From: an uncultured Clostridia bacterium
GTDB taxonomy: Bacteria > Bacillota > Clostridia > Oscillospirales > Ruminococcaceae
Reading direction: 5' to 3'
DNA: 37,158 bases
Assembly (NCBI GenBank): GCA_945873955.1
Contig: CAMCFA010000021.1
Location: 1-37,158, forward strand
This document shows, piece by piece, positions 9,342-17,028 of this stretch. Within the stretch, counting starts at the first letter, position 1, and each line of letters starts with the position of its first letter. The notes beneath the pieces were generated by a model. That model ran no database searches. It worked only from the letters and a program-made list of their open reading frames with translations, and was not told the DNA's origin. Both the position numbers and the translations under genes were made by a program.

Positions 9342-9463
9342 ATTCATTGTCCAAATTATATCAAGGACAATTACGCGACATTTGTGGCGTAAATAAGAGC
9401 GTATATTTCAAACATCACTAGATTATAATATACATGGAAATTACTTCCGGAAAGGCGGTATAA

Positions 9464-11488
9464 ATGAATTCTAAATTTAAAGGTATAATTATTTATCTTG
9501 TAATTATTTTCCTGCTTATTTTCGGGCTTGTGTCCGTACTTAATATGGCGAGCGCAACATCTCGCCAGACGGTTACTTATTCCGACGTTATCGCGGAGTT
9601 TGACTCGCTGAACGTGTCCGGCTATACGCTTGACCTCGGCAGCGGCTCGCTGACCTATTCGCTCAAGGGCGAGGACGTCACCAAGCCCTCGCACACTTAC
9701 AGCGTCCCGAATGTCAACATATTCATTAATGACATCAACACCGGCTACGACGAGAGCGGACATATAGCTAATTACCGCCAGAGATACAACGAGGCTAACC
9801 CCAACGCACCTCTCAAGGAGGACTATATCCCGATCTCCGACAATACCTTCCTTACAAGCGTACTTCCGTACCTGCTGCTGGTCGGCGTGATGATCGTGTT
9901 CACGATAATCGTAATGCGCCAGAGCAACGACGGCGGGAAGATGTCTAACTTCTCCCGGGCGAACGTCCGCCAGCAGACCGGCAAGAAGGTCACCTTCAAC
10001 GATGTAGCCGGCGCTGACGAGGAAAAGCAGGAGCTGGAGGAGATCGTTGACTTCCTGAAGAATCCCGGAAAGTACCGCGATATCGGCGCGAGAATTCCTA
10101 AGGGCGTGCTTCTGGTAGGCCCTCCCGGAACAGGTAAGACCCTGCTTGCAAAGGCAGTTGCAGGCGAAGCGGGCGCTCCGTTCTTCTCAATAAGCGGTTC
10201 TGACTTCGTTGAGATGTTCGTCGGCGTAGGCGCTTCCCGTGTGCGCGACCTGTTCGAGCAGGCGAAGAAGAAAACCCCGTCGATAATCTTCATTGATGAG
10301 ATAGACGCAGTTGGTCGCCAGAGAGGCGCAGGCTTAGGCGGCGGTCACGACGAGCGCGAGCAGACGCTGAACCAGCTTCTGGTCGAAATGGACGGATTCA
10401 CCGAGAACGAGTCGATAATCGTCATGGCAGCGACCAACCGCCGGGATATCCTTGACCCCGCGCTGCTCCGTCCGGGACGTTTCGACCGTCAGATCGTGGT
10501 GAACTACCCCGACATCAAGGGTCGTGAGGAGATCCTCAAGGTTCACACCAGAAACAAGAACATGGGTCCCGACGTTGACCTCAAAACTATCGCGGCTACC
10601 ACGGCGGGCTTCACCGGCGCGGATCTTGAGAATCTTGTGAACGAAGCGGCTCTGCTGGCGGCAAGAGCAAACCGCAGAGCGATCACCAAGAAGGATATCG
10701 AGGAGGCTACGATCAAGGTCGTAGCAGGTCCGGAGAAGAAGTCCAAGGTGGTAACGCCGGAGGAAAAGCGCCTTACCGCTTATCACGAGGCAGGTCACGC
10801 TATCACGACTTACTTCTGCAAGACGCAGGACAAGGTTCATCAGGTTTCTATCGTCCCCAGAGGAATGGCTGGCGGATTTACAATGCACGTTCCGGAGAAG
10901 GATCGCTCCTTTGTCAGCAAGACCTACATGGAGGAGGAGATCATCGTGCTGCTGGGCGGCAGAGTGGCTGAAAAGCTCATTCTGGACGACATTTCCACCG
11001 GCGCTTCCAATGATATCGAGCGCGCGACCTCCGTTGCAAGGAATATGGTGACCCGCTACGGCTTCTCCGAGAAGCTGGGTCCGATACTCTACGGGCATGA
11101 GAATCAAGAGGTGTTCCTCGGCAGGGATTATTCACAGGGCAGGAACTACTCTGAGAACGTAGCCGCCGAGATCGACGGCGAGATCCGTGAGCTTATCGAG
11201 ACCGGTTACGAAAAGGCGAAGGAGATCCTCACCGTACACGGCGACCTGCTGGAGCGCTGCGCACAGTACCTCATGCGTCATGAGAAGATCGAGGGCAAGG
11301 ATTTCTATCGCTTAATGGCGGACGAGATAGACCTTGACGGCAACGAGAAAAAGCCGGTACAGCAGGAGTTCACCACTGAAAAGGAATCCGCTGAACAGCT
11401 TAACGAGCAGAAGCCCGCAGAGCAGTTCAACGTGCAGAAGCCCGAAGAAGTTCCCGCTGACGACAGCGATAACAAGACAGAAGAATAA
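9464..11488 (+). CDS. ftsH: ATP-dependent zinc metalloprotease FtsH
   Basis: This 674-residue membrane-anchored AAA+ protease degrades damaged membrane proteins and short-lived regulators. There are membrane segments at about 8-27 and 126-146 flanking an extracytoplasmic domain of about 100 residues. Walker A GPPGTGKT is at 219-226, Walker B FIDEID near 276, and the SRH region [19 protein letters not shown] follows. The zinc site is HEAGH at 441-445, with the distal aspartate in the [17 protein letters not shown] region. The C-terminal tail, about 45 residues, is rich in Glu, Gln and Lys and contains an approximate EQLNEQKPA / EQFNVQKPE repeat, so it is likely disordered. GGAAAGG precedes the ATG. 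It has its own promoter. Confidence 0.97.
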   Translation: MNSKFKGIIIYLVIIFLLIFGLVSVLNMASATSRQTVTYSDVIAEFDSLNVSGYTLDLGSGSLTYSLKGEDVTKPSHTYSVPNVNIFINDINTGYDESGHIANYRQRYNEANPNAPLKEDYIPISDNTFLTSVLPYLLLVGVMIVFTIIVMRQSNDGGKMSNFSRANVRQQTGKKVTFNDVAGADEEKQELEEIVDFLKNPGKYRDIGARIPKGVLLVGPPGTGKTLLAKAVAGEAGAPFFSISGSDFVEMFVGVGASRVRDLFEQAKKKTPSIIFIDEIDAVGRQRGAGLGGGHDEREQTLNQLLVEMDGFTENESIIVMAATNRRDILDPALLRPGRFDRQIVVNYPDIKGREEILKVHTRNKNMGPDVDLKTIAATTAGFTGADLENLVNEAALLAARANRRAITKKDIEEATIKVVAGPEKKSKVVTPEEKRLTAYHEAGHAITTYFCKTQDKVHQVSIVPRGMAGGFTMHVPEKDRSFVSKTYMEEEIIVLLGGRVAEKLILDDISTGASNDIERATSVARNMVTRYGFSEKLGPILYGHENQEVFLGRDYSQGRNYSENVAAEIDGEIRELIETGYEKAKEILTVHGDLLERCAQYLMRHEKIEGKDFYRLMADEIDLDGNEKKPVQQEFTTEKESAEQLNEQKPAEQFNVQKPEEVPADDSDNKTEE

Positions 11489-11500
11489 AAAAGTTCAGAA

Positions 11501-11524
11501 GCCGTCCGCTGCGGGCGGCTTTTG
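11501..11524 (+). terminator. Hairpin terminator after ftsH (moderate)
   Basis: GCCGTCCGC pairs with GCGGGCGGC (one G-T pair, very tight loop), followed by TTTTGGTTT. It starts 12 nt past the ftsH stop and ends just before the GNAT ribosome site, so read-through or attenuation into the next gene is plausible. Confidence 0.55.
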
Positions 11525-11543
11525 GTTTGGGAGGAGAGAGATC

Positions 11544-11975
11544 ATGGCACTGGAATTCAAGGACGAAGCGCCGACTCTGGAGGAATACAAGGAAATGCGG
11601 CGGCTGGTGAACTTCATGCCGCTGTCCGACAGGATATGCAATAACGTGCTGAAAAACGCATTTCACATAACCACAGTCCGGGACAACGGGCGCTGCGTGG
11701 GAATGATAAGAGTACTTTCCGAGGGCGGGTATGCGAACTTCATCACCGACGTGATAGTTATCCCGGAGTACCAGCACCAAGGGATAGGAAAGCAGATGAT
11801 GCGCCGCACAATGGACTACCTCTATTCCACGCTGGAGGAGGGCGAGAAGATAGTGGTGTATCTGATGTCGGCAAAGGAGCGCGAGCCTTTCTACCGGCAG
11901 TTTGGCTTCCGCGACAGACCCAACGAGCTGCTGGGTGCGGGAATGAGCCAGTGGCTGGAAAAACCGGAAAAATAA
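11544..11975 (+). CDS. GNAT family N-acetyltransferase
   Basis: This 143-residue protein has the GNAT fold. The acetyl-CoA-binding loop is VIPEYQHQGIGKQMM at about 73-87 (Q-x-x-G-x-G), and the C-terminal REPFYRQFGFRDRP is a common beta6-beta7 element. The ATG at 11544 follows GGGAGGAG; in-frame upstream sequence overlapping the end of ftsH is not coding, since it has no ribosome site and lies in another frame of ftsH. The acceptor substrate cannot be told from sequence; small amines or antibiotic-like compounds are usual for the family. It is separated from ftsH by the hairpin at 11501-11524. Confidence 0.85.
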   Translation: MALEFKDEAPTLEEYKEMRRLVNFMPLSDRICNNVLKNAFHITTVRDNGRCVGMIRVLSEGGYANFITDVIVIPEYQHQGIGKQMMRRTMDYLYSTLEEGEKIVVYLMSAKEREPFYRQFGFRDRPNELLGAGMSQWLEKPEK

Positions 11976-12029
11976 ATTCGCTTATTTGGTGTACAAAGTG
12001 TGAAATTTATGTGTAATTCTTGTTTGTTA

Positions 12030-12058
12030 TTGACAGATTAGAATAAATATGATACAAT
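12030..12058 (+). promoter_or_regulatory. Promoter for the zinc-ribbon/ATPase genes
   Basis: TTGACA (12030-12035), a 17-nt spacer and TACAAT (12053-12058) lie about 100 nt before the ATG at 12156. The transcript could extend through the oxidoreductase operon to 16038. Confidence 0.72.
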
Positions 12059-12155
12059 TATGTTGTACATAATAACGGTAATGATTATCGTTTGTGTAAA
12101 ATTGTTTTCAGGGTATCTGGTTTACCCTTGATCTTAAGAAAAGAGGTAATTTATT

Positions 12156-12722
12156 ATGCAGAGAGTATGTCCCAAGTGCAATACCTTAGTAACAGGCGAG
12201 GGCGCGTTCTGTCCTTCTTGCGGCGAGCCGCTGCCTTCCGCAGTGCAGCTTGACAAGGATCCCGTCCCCAGCGCTTCTGTTCAGTTCACGCCGTCGCAGA
12301 GCATGGGCGCGCAGTCGTCGCAGCAGAGCAATTCTATCCCGAATTACGGCGCACCGCAGCCGAATACCGTTCCGAACTACGGCGGGACAGCAAATAACAA
12401 CTCGCAGTTCACCAATGCAAACGTTGTGAACACCACCGAAATGACTCTCGGTCAGTGGGTAGGCACGGTAATTCTCACCACATGGTTCGGAATTATCAGC
12501 CTTATCCTTTGTATAGTATGGGGCGTGAGCGACAGCACTCCTATCGCAAAGAAGCGCTACTGTCAGGCAATGATCATCATTCAATGCATAAGCATTGCGG
12601 TTTCTATCATTATGTCGATCGTTATGTTCTCAGTATTCACGTCTTTGATCCCGCAGATAGCTGAGGCTATTGAGGACGCAGTTGAAACCGGCTCATACAG
12701 CAGCTACTATTATTACGGATGA
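12156..12722 (+). CDS. Zinc-ribbon membrane protein, function unknown
   Basis: This 188-residue protein has three visible parts. An N-terminal zinc ribbon uses two CxxC pairs (C5/C8 and C19/C22). A linker of about 25-90 is rich in Gln, Ser, Asn and Pro, with an approximate NSIPNYGAPQPN / NTVPNYGG repeat. Two membrane segments lie at about 101-124 and 135-165, and the tail ends in Ser/Tyr (YSSYYYYG). The zinc ribbon would face the cytoplasm if the two helices form a hairpin. The membrane part loosely recalls small two-helix families such as CD225/TM2-like proteins, but I do not claim membership. Its stop overlaps the next start as ATGA, so it is co-translated with the MinD/ParA-like ATPase. 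A consensus promoter precedes it. Confidence 0.7.
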   Translation: MQRVCPKCNTLVTGEGAFCPSCGEPLPSAVQLDKDPVPSASVQFTPSQSMGAQSSQQSNSIPNYGAPQPNTVPNYGGTANNNSQFTNANVVNTTEMTLGQWVGTVILTTWFGIISLILCIVWGVSDSTPIAKKRYCQAMIIIQCISIAVSIIMSIVMFSVFTSLIPQIAEAIEDAVETGSYSSYYYYG

Positions 12723-13378
12723 CCGATTTAAACTCATTAGGCAGAATTATTGCAATAACCGGGCATTACGGCTCGGGCAAAACAAATCTTGCGGTCAACC
12801 TTGCTTCGGACTTCGCGCGGGCGGGGGACAGGGTGACGATAGTCGACCTTGATATCGTGAACCCCTACTTCCGCACTGCGGATTTCTCCGGGCTGTTCAG
12901 TGAGCTTGGAATAAAGCTGATAGCGCCGCAGTTCGCGAATACAAATCTGGATATCCCCTCGCTTGGCATAGACATGGCGGCGGTCGTCAACGGCTGCGAC
13001 AGGCTCATTATTGATGTCGGCGGGGACGACTCCGGGGCGATCGCGCTGGGGCAGTATTCCACCGTGCTGAACAATCTCGGCTGTTCGCTGTATTACGTTG
13101 TGAACAAGTACCGCTACCTCACCCGTACACCGGAGGAGGCGGTCGAACTGCTGCGGGACATTGAGCAGGCGTCCCGTATCAGAGCAAAAGGTATCATAAA
13201 CTGCTCGAACCTCGGCTCAGAAACCGCCGCCGTCGACGTGACAGTCACGGCGGATTATGCTGTAAGCTGCGGTAAAGCCGCCGGAATACCGGTGGTGATG
13301 ACCGCTGCGGAGCGTAGTCTGGGCGTTGACGGCGCTTATCCGGTGGACGTCTATATACGTCCGTTTTGGGAAGAATAG
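12719..13378 (+). CDS. MinD/ParA-like P-loop ATPase
   Basis: This 219-residue protein starts at ATG 12719, overlapping the previous stop by four bases. The P-loop GHYGSGKTN (about 15-23) is followed by VTIVDLDIVNPYFR, with the switch aspartates typical of SIMIBI ATPases, and LIIDVGGDDSG (about 96-106) as the Walker B/switch II region. In several Clostridia a protein like this sits just before the 2-oxoacid:ferredoxin oxidoreductase genes, as here, where ferredoxin starts about 100 nt later. A role in maturing or positioning the Fe-S enzyme, like Mrp/NBP35 ATPases, is only inference. It lacks the CxxC of Mrp. Confidence 0.8.
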   Translation: MTDLNSLGRIIAITGHYGSGKTNLAVNLASDFARAGDRVTIVDLDIVNPYFRTADFSGLFSELGIKLIAPQFANTNLDIPSLGIDMAAVVNGCDRLIIDVGGDDSGAIALGQYSTVLNNLGCSLYYVVNKYRYLTRTPEEAVELLRDIEQASRIRAKGIINCSNLGSETAAVDVTVTADYAVSCGKAAGIPVVMTAAERSLGVDGAYPVDVYIRPFWEE

Positions 13379-13381
13379 ACT

Positions 13382-13442
13382 GGGACGCGGCGTCCCCATG
13401 TATCACATACGCCGCATGGCGTTTTCTGCGGAGCTTCCGCAG
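13382..13442 (+). other. Three consecutive hairpins between the ATPase and ferredoxin genes
   Basis: GGGACG/CGTCCC (13382-13396), ACGCC/GGCGT followed by TTTTC (13409-13425), and CTGCGG/CCGCAG (13426-13442) lie back to back in a 99-nt gap. The middle one is terminator-like. They may attenuate transcription or stabilise the downstream oxidoreductase mRNA. Confidence 0.5.
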
Positions 13443-13477
13443 AGTTCCGGCATTGTCCGGACGGGAAAGGGAAAACT

Positions 13478-13699
13478 ATGGCAAAGATGAATGTGGATTT
13501 TGAGGTATGCAAGGGCTGCGCCCTCTGCACCACCGCATGCCCGAAGAAAATTGTTGCGATATCGCATGAAAGGCTGAATTCCAAGGGCTACTACACCGCG
13601 GAATGTATCGACGAGGACGCGTGTATCGCCTGCGCAATGTGCGCAATGATGTGTCCCGACTGCGCGATAACCATAATTCCGGACGGAGGTGACAAGTGA
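13478..13699 (+). CDS. 2-oxoacid:ferredoxin oxidoreductase delta (ferredoxin) subunit
   Basis: This 73-residue 2[4Fe-4S] ferredoxin has motifs CKGCALCTTACP (about 11-22) and CIACAMCAMMCPDC (about 47-60). These give eight cluster cysteines plus one extra cysteine after the second motif. It passes electrons from the TPP-dependent oxidative decarboxylase to an external ferredoxin. The ATG follows GGGAAAGGG. The stop overlaps the alpha-subunit start by one base. Gene order delta-alpha-beta-gamma matches VOR/KOR complexes of anaerobic Firmicutes. Confidence 0.93.
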   Translation: MAKMNVDFEVCKGCALCTTACPKKIVAISHERLNSKGYYTAECIDEDACIACAMCAMMCPDCAITIIPDGGDK

Positions 13700-14769
13700 T
13701 GGAAAGAAACCTCATGAAAGGCAACGAAGCTTTGGCGGAGGCGGCTATCCGCGCCGGCTGCAAGGGCTTCTTCGGCTATCCCATCACACCTCAGACGGAG
13801 ATCTCCGCATACATGGCGAAGCGCATGCCGAAGGTAGGCGGTGTGTTCCTGCAAGCGGAGAGCGAGATCGCCGCTATCAATATGGTGTACGGCTGCGCAA
13901 GCTCCGGCGTTCGCTGCATGACCTCCAGTTCCTCACCGGGAATTTCCCTCAAGAGCGAGGGCGTCAGCTACATGGCGGGGTCCGATCTGCCCTGTGTTAT
14001 CGTGAACGTAATGCGCGGCGGACCCGGTCTGGGCGGAATACAGCCCTCCCAGAGCGACTACTGGCAGGCGACCCGGGCGCTGGGACACGGCGATTTCCAG
14101 ATACTTGTTTTTGCCCCCTCTTCCGTTCAGGAAATGGCTGACTACATGGGCAAGGCGTTCGACCTTTCCGATAAATACAGAATGCCGGCAATGATCCTGG
14201 CGGACGGTCTGCTGGGTCAGATGATGGAGCCTGTCACCTTCGGCAGCGAGGAGATACACACCCCCGACCCGGCGCTGAAACCGTGGGCTACCAACGGACA
14301 CGGCAACAAGCGGAAACATAATATTGTGAACTCACTGTACTTACAGGCGGAGGAGCTTGAAAACCTTGTTGTTGAGCGCTTCAAGCGGTATGAGATCGTT
14401 AAGTCGGAGGTGCACGAGGCTGAGTGCTACCGCACCGACGACGCGGAGATCGTAGTTGCGGCTTACGGCTCTGTCGCACGTCTGGCAAAGGCGGCGGTGG
14501 ATCTCGCAAGAGAAGCCGGGATAAAGGCGGGGCTTGTCCGTCCGATAACCCTCTGGCCGTTCCCGGTGCAGGAGGTCAAGGACGCATGCAGAAACGCAAA
14601 GCGCGTTTTGTGCGTTGAAATGTCCATGGGACAGATGATAGAGGATGTCAAGCTGGCGCTGGACTGCCGCGTGCCGGTAGACTTCTACGGCAGGACGGGC
14701 GGAGTTATCCCCAAGCCCTCGGCTATCCTTGAACAGATAAAGATACTCAACGAAAAGGGGGCTGAGTGA
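13699..14769 (+). CDS. 2-oxoacid:ferredoxin oxidoreductase alpha subunit (VorB/KorA type)
   Basis: The 356-residue subunit starts at ATG 13699, placed 8 nt after GGAGGT; a GTG three bases earlier is possible but too close. The N-terminal pyrimidine-binding domain contains FFGYPITPQTEI (about 24-35), and the GGPGLGGIQPSQSDYWQA segment (near 112) is diagnostic. A transketolase C-like domain follows from about 245. Together with beta, gamma and ferredoxin subunits it converts a 2-oxoacid and CoA to acyl-CoA, CO2 and reduced ferredoxin. Databases often call close relatives the 2-ketoisovalerate (VorB) form, but 2-oxoglutarate cannot be excluded from sequence. The end is one base from the beta-subunit start. 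Confidence 0.92.
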   Translation: MERNLMKGNEALAEAAIRAGCKGFFGYPITPQTEISAYMAKRMPKVGGVFLQAESEIAAINMVYGCASSGVRCMTSSSSPGISLKSEGVSYMAGSDLPCVIVNVMRGGPGLGGIQPSQSDYWQATRALGHGDFQILVFAPSSVQEMADYMGKAFDLSDKYRMPAMILADGLLGQMMEPVTFGSEEIHTPDPALKPWATNGHGNKRKHNIVNSLYLQAEELENLVVERFKRYEIVKSEVHEAECYRTDDAEIVVAAYGSVARLAKAAVDLAREAGIKAGLVRPITLWPFPVQEVKDACRNAKRVLCVEMSMGQMIEDVKLALDCRVPVDFYGRTGGVIPKPSAILEQIKILNEKGAE

Positions 14770-14770
14770 T

Positions 14771-15511
14771 ATGCCGGAATTCAGAAAACCACATTCTCTG
14801 ACGGACGTTCCGTTCCATTACTGCCCCGGCTGCACCCACGGTATAGTTCACCGTCTGGTGGCGGAGGTCATTGACGAAATGGGCATTGAGGGCGACACTA
14901 TCGGCGTATGCCCGGTAGGCTGCTCGGTAATGGCGTATGATTACTTCGCCTGCGATATGATAGAGGCGGCTCACGGACGCGCTCCGGCGGTCGCGACCGG
15001 CGTGAAGCGCGGAAATCCCGACAAGTTCGTGTTCACCTATCAGGGGGACGGCGACCTTGCGGCGATAGGCACGGCTGAAACAGTCCACGCGGCGACCCGC
15101 GGTGAAAACATCACCGTGATATTCATTAACAACACTACCTACGGCATGACCGGAGGTCAAATGGCGCCCACAACTCTGCCGGGGCAGGTCACCCAGACCA
15201 CTCCCTACGGCAGAAATCCCGACGTAGAGGGCTTCCCGGTTAGGGTGTGCGAAATGCTTTCCACACTTTCCGGCGTGGCGCTGGCGGAGAGAGTCACCGT
15301 CACCGACCCGGCGAATATCCGCAAGGCTAAGGCGGCGATCCGCAAGGGATTTGAGTTCCAGAAGAACAAGCAGGGATTCTCAATAATAGAGGTGCTTTCC
15401 ACCTGTCCGACCAACTGGGGAATGTCCCCGGTGGAAGCTATCAACTGGCTAAAAGAGAACATGATACCGTATTATCCTCTCGGCGTTTTCAAGGAGGGAG
15501 CGATCAGATGA
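14771..15511 (+). CDS. 2-oxoacid:ferredoxin oxidoreductase beta (TPP-binding) subunit
   Basis: This 246-residue thiamine-diphosphate subunit has YCPGCTHGI at about 17-25, a cysteine-bearing VCPVGCSVMAYDYF segment, the TPP/Mg motif GDGDLAAIGT at about 94-103, and FINNTTYGMTGGQMAPTT after it. This is the standard KOR/VOR beta signature. The cysteines at about 18 and 21, with further conserved cysteines, may ligate an Fe-S cluster as in related enzymes. It is translationally coupled on both sides: one base after the alpha subunit, and an ATGA overlap with gamma. Confidence 0.93.
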   Translation: MPEFRKPHSLTDVPFHYCPGCTHGIVHRLVAEVIDEMGIEGDTIGVCPVGCSVMAYDYFACDMIEAAHGRAPAVATGVKRGNPDKFVFTYQGDGDLAAIGTAETVHAATRGENITVIFINNTTYGMTGGQMAPTTLPGQVTQTTPYGRNPDVEGFPVRVCEMLSTLSGVALAERVTVTDPANIRKAKAAIRKGFEFQKNKQGFSIIEVLSTCPTNWGMSPVEAINWLKENMIPYYPLGVFKEGAIR

Positions 15512-16038
15512 CAACAGAAGCAATACTTGCAGGATTCGGAGGGCAGGGAATACTGTTCGCCGGTAAGCTTCTCGCATACCTCGGACTTAACCAAGACAAG
15601 CAGGTTTCGTGGCTGCCGTCCTACGGCCCGGAAATGCGCGGAGGCACAGCGAATTGCAGCGTGTGCCTCAGCGACCACCCGATAGGTTCTCCCTACGTCA
15701 CCGACCCGGACGTGCTTATAGCAATGAATGGTCCCAGCTACGACAAGTTCATTGACTCGGTGAAGCCCGGCGGGATCGCGATAATCGACAGCACGCTGGT
15801 CACTAAAGAATGCACCCGCACCGATATCCGCAGCTTCCGCATACCCTCGACGGAGCTTGCCGCGCAGCACGGACTGCCGGGAATGGCGAACATCATTCTG
15901 GTGGGCAAGCTGATCAAGGAAACCGGTATCGCGGTGATCGACGCAGTACGTCCTGCGCTGGAAAAGATGATCCCCCCGAAAAAGGCAAATCTCATTGAAG
16001 CCAACATGAAGGCTCTCGCCCTCGGAATGGCTCTGTAA
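15508..16038 (+). CDS. 2-oxoacid:ferredoxin oxidoreductase gamma subunit
   Basis: This 176-residue subunit begins MTTEAILAGFGGQGILFAGK, with the gamma-family GFGGQG loop, and contains SWLPSYGPEMRGGTANC (about 33-49), which is diagnostic. It holds the CoA-binding side of the complex. The ATG overlaps the beta stop by four bases (ATGA), with GGAGCGAT upstream. It is the last gene of the oxidoreductase block and is followed by a hairpin. Confidence 0.93.
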   Translation: MTTEAILAGFGGQGILFAGKLLAYLGLNQDKQVSWLPSYGPEMRGGTANCSVCLSDHPIGSPYVTDPDVLIAMNGPSYDKFIDSVKPGGIAIIDSTLVTKECTRTDIRSFRIPSTELAAQHGLPGMANIILVGKLIKETGIAVIDAVRPALEKMIPPKKANLIEANMKALALGMAL

Positions 16039-16053
16039 CTATCAATATTCATT

Positions 16054-16078
16054 TTCGCCCGACCCTGTGCCGGGCGAA
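16054..16078 (+). other. Hairpin after the oxidoreductase operon
   Basis: TTCGCCCG pairs with CGGGCGAA around a 9-nt loop. There is no T-run after it on the plus strand, so it is not a classical intrinsic terminator. It may protect the 3' end of the operon mRNA. Confidence 0.5.
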
Positions 16079-16103
16079 TTCCGGCTATGGAGGGTTTTGG
16101 CTC

Positions 16104-16865
16104 ATGGAGAAAAAGCGGCGTATAATTACACCGTGGTCGGCTGCGGTGCTGGCGGTTTCAGCGGGAATGCTGGTGTGGTTCGTTCTGCCGGGATTCTTCA
16201 ATGCGGGGACTTTTCTGGGAGTGCTGCTGTGCCTTATCATTGCGGCGTGCGCGGTGTTTCGCTTTCGGCTGGCGGAGCTTCTGCGCCGGCTGTGGCGGCA
16301 TGTCGCGGGAAAGATCGTGCTGTGCGCTGCTGCTGCGGCGCTGGCGGGATTCGTGGGGTTCTGCGGCTATAACTGCGTGAAAATGGCGGAATACTCTGAC
16401 AAGCCGCTGGAACAGGTGAACTGCGTGATGATTCTGGGTTGTCAGGTCCACGGAACAGAGCCGGGCAGGGAACTCATAAACCGCATGAACGCCGCTCTGC
16501 CGCTTATTGAAGCGAATCCGGACTGCCCGGTGATCGTCACCGGAGGTCAGGGCAGGGGCGAGGACATCACCGAAGCGGACTGCGCGAAGCAGTGGCTGAT
16601 CTCGCAGGGAGTGGAGGAAGCGCGTATCTACACCGAGCGTGAGTCCCACTCCACCGCCGGAAACTTCGCCAACTCCGTCCCGATACTTGAGGAGCTGGGC
16701 ATAACCGACGGTATTGCCGTGGTGACGAACGACTTCCACCAGTACCGCTCGGACATCTACGCGCGGCGGCTGGGGCTTTCCACCGGGCATTATTCCACGC
16801 CGACAAGGGCGCTGGTGTTCCCGAATTACCTCATTCGCGAGCTGGCGGCGCTGTTTTTTGTGTAG
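16104..16865 (+). CDS. YdcF/SanA-like (DUF218) membrane protein
   Basis: This 253-residue protein has three hydrophobic segments at about 12-34, 38-56 and 66-90, followed by a DUF218 domain. The domain shows CVMILGCQV (about 106-114), ELINRMNAAL, VIVTGGQGRGED, ERESHSTAGNFANS and VVTNDFHQYRS, the conserved order of the YdcF/ElyC/SanA family. Relatives affect envelope integrity or vancomycin tolerance, but no reaction is established. TGGAGGG precedes the ATG by a long gap containing TTTTGGCTC. The oxidoreductase operon lies upstream and dnaD downstream, with a new promoter in between. Confidence 0.87.
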   Translation: MEKKRRIITPWSAAVLAVSAGMLVWFVLPGFFNAGTFLGVLLCLIIAACAVFRFRLAELLRRLWRHVAGKIVLCAAAAALAGFVGFCGYNCVKMAEYSDKPLEQVNCVMILGCQVHGTEPGRELINRMNAALPLIEANPDCPVIVTGGQGRGEDITEADCAKQWLISQGVEEARIYTERESHSTAGNFANSVPILEELGITDGIAVVTNDFHQYRSDIYARRLGLSTGHYSTPTRALVFPNYLIRELAALFFV

Positions 16866-16869
16866 CCTA

Positions 16870-16898
16870 TTGCAAAAAAGCAAATTTTGTGGTATACT
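16870..16898 (+). promoter_or_regulatory. Promoter for dnaD
   Basis: TTGCAA (16870-16875), a 17-nt spacer and TATACT (16893-16898) are visible. Transcription would start near 16905, just before the palindromic element at 16914-17008, so that element would be wholly in the mRNA leader. Confidence 0.65.
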
Positions 16899-16913
16899 GT
16901 ATTTATAAATTTC

Positions 16914-17008
16914 TTGGGAAATGCTGATTAAACCAAATTCGCCCCGCTCAAACCCGCATACTCACGTGGCTGAATTTGGTACGCTACGCTTTAACCAGCG
17001 TGTCCCTA
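16914..17008. repeat. MITE-like palindromic element in the dnaD leader
   Basis: The ends are imperfect inverted repeats: TTGGGAAATGCTGATTAAA on the left and, read from the right, TAGGGACACGCTGGTTAAA. Inside them a second pair, CCAAATTCGCC and GGCTGAATTTGG, also matches. The whole segment of about 95 bp can fold into one hairpin. It encodes nothing credible. A target-site duplication is not clear. A lone 13-base match to the terminus (ATGCTGATTAAAC) is at about 35925. Confidence 0.65.
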
Positions 17009-17028
17009 GAGCAAGATCGGGTGAAATG

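Noticed and set aside
11334-11543. Upstream extension of the GNAT gene into ftsH
   Set aside because: The extension is an alternative frame of the ftsH end, and a GGGAGGAG site fits the ATG at 11544.
16921-17028. N-terminal extension of DnaD from ATG 16921
   Set aside because: The extra residues would be encoded by the palindromic element and are unlike any DnaD start.
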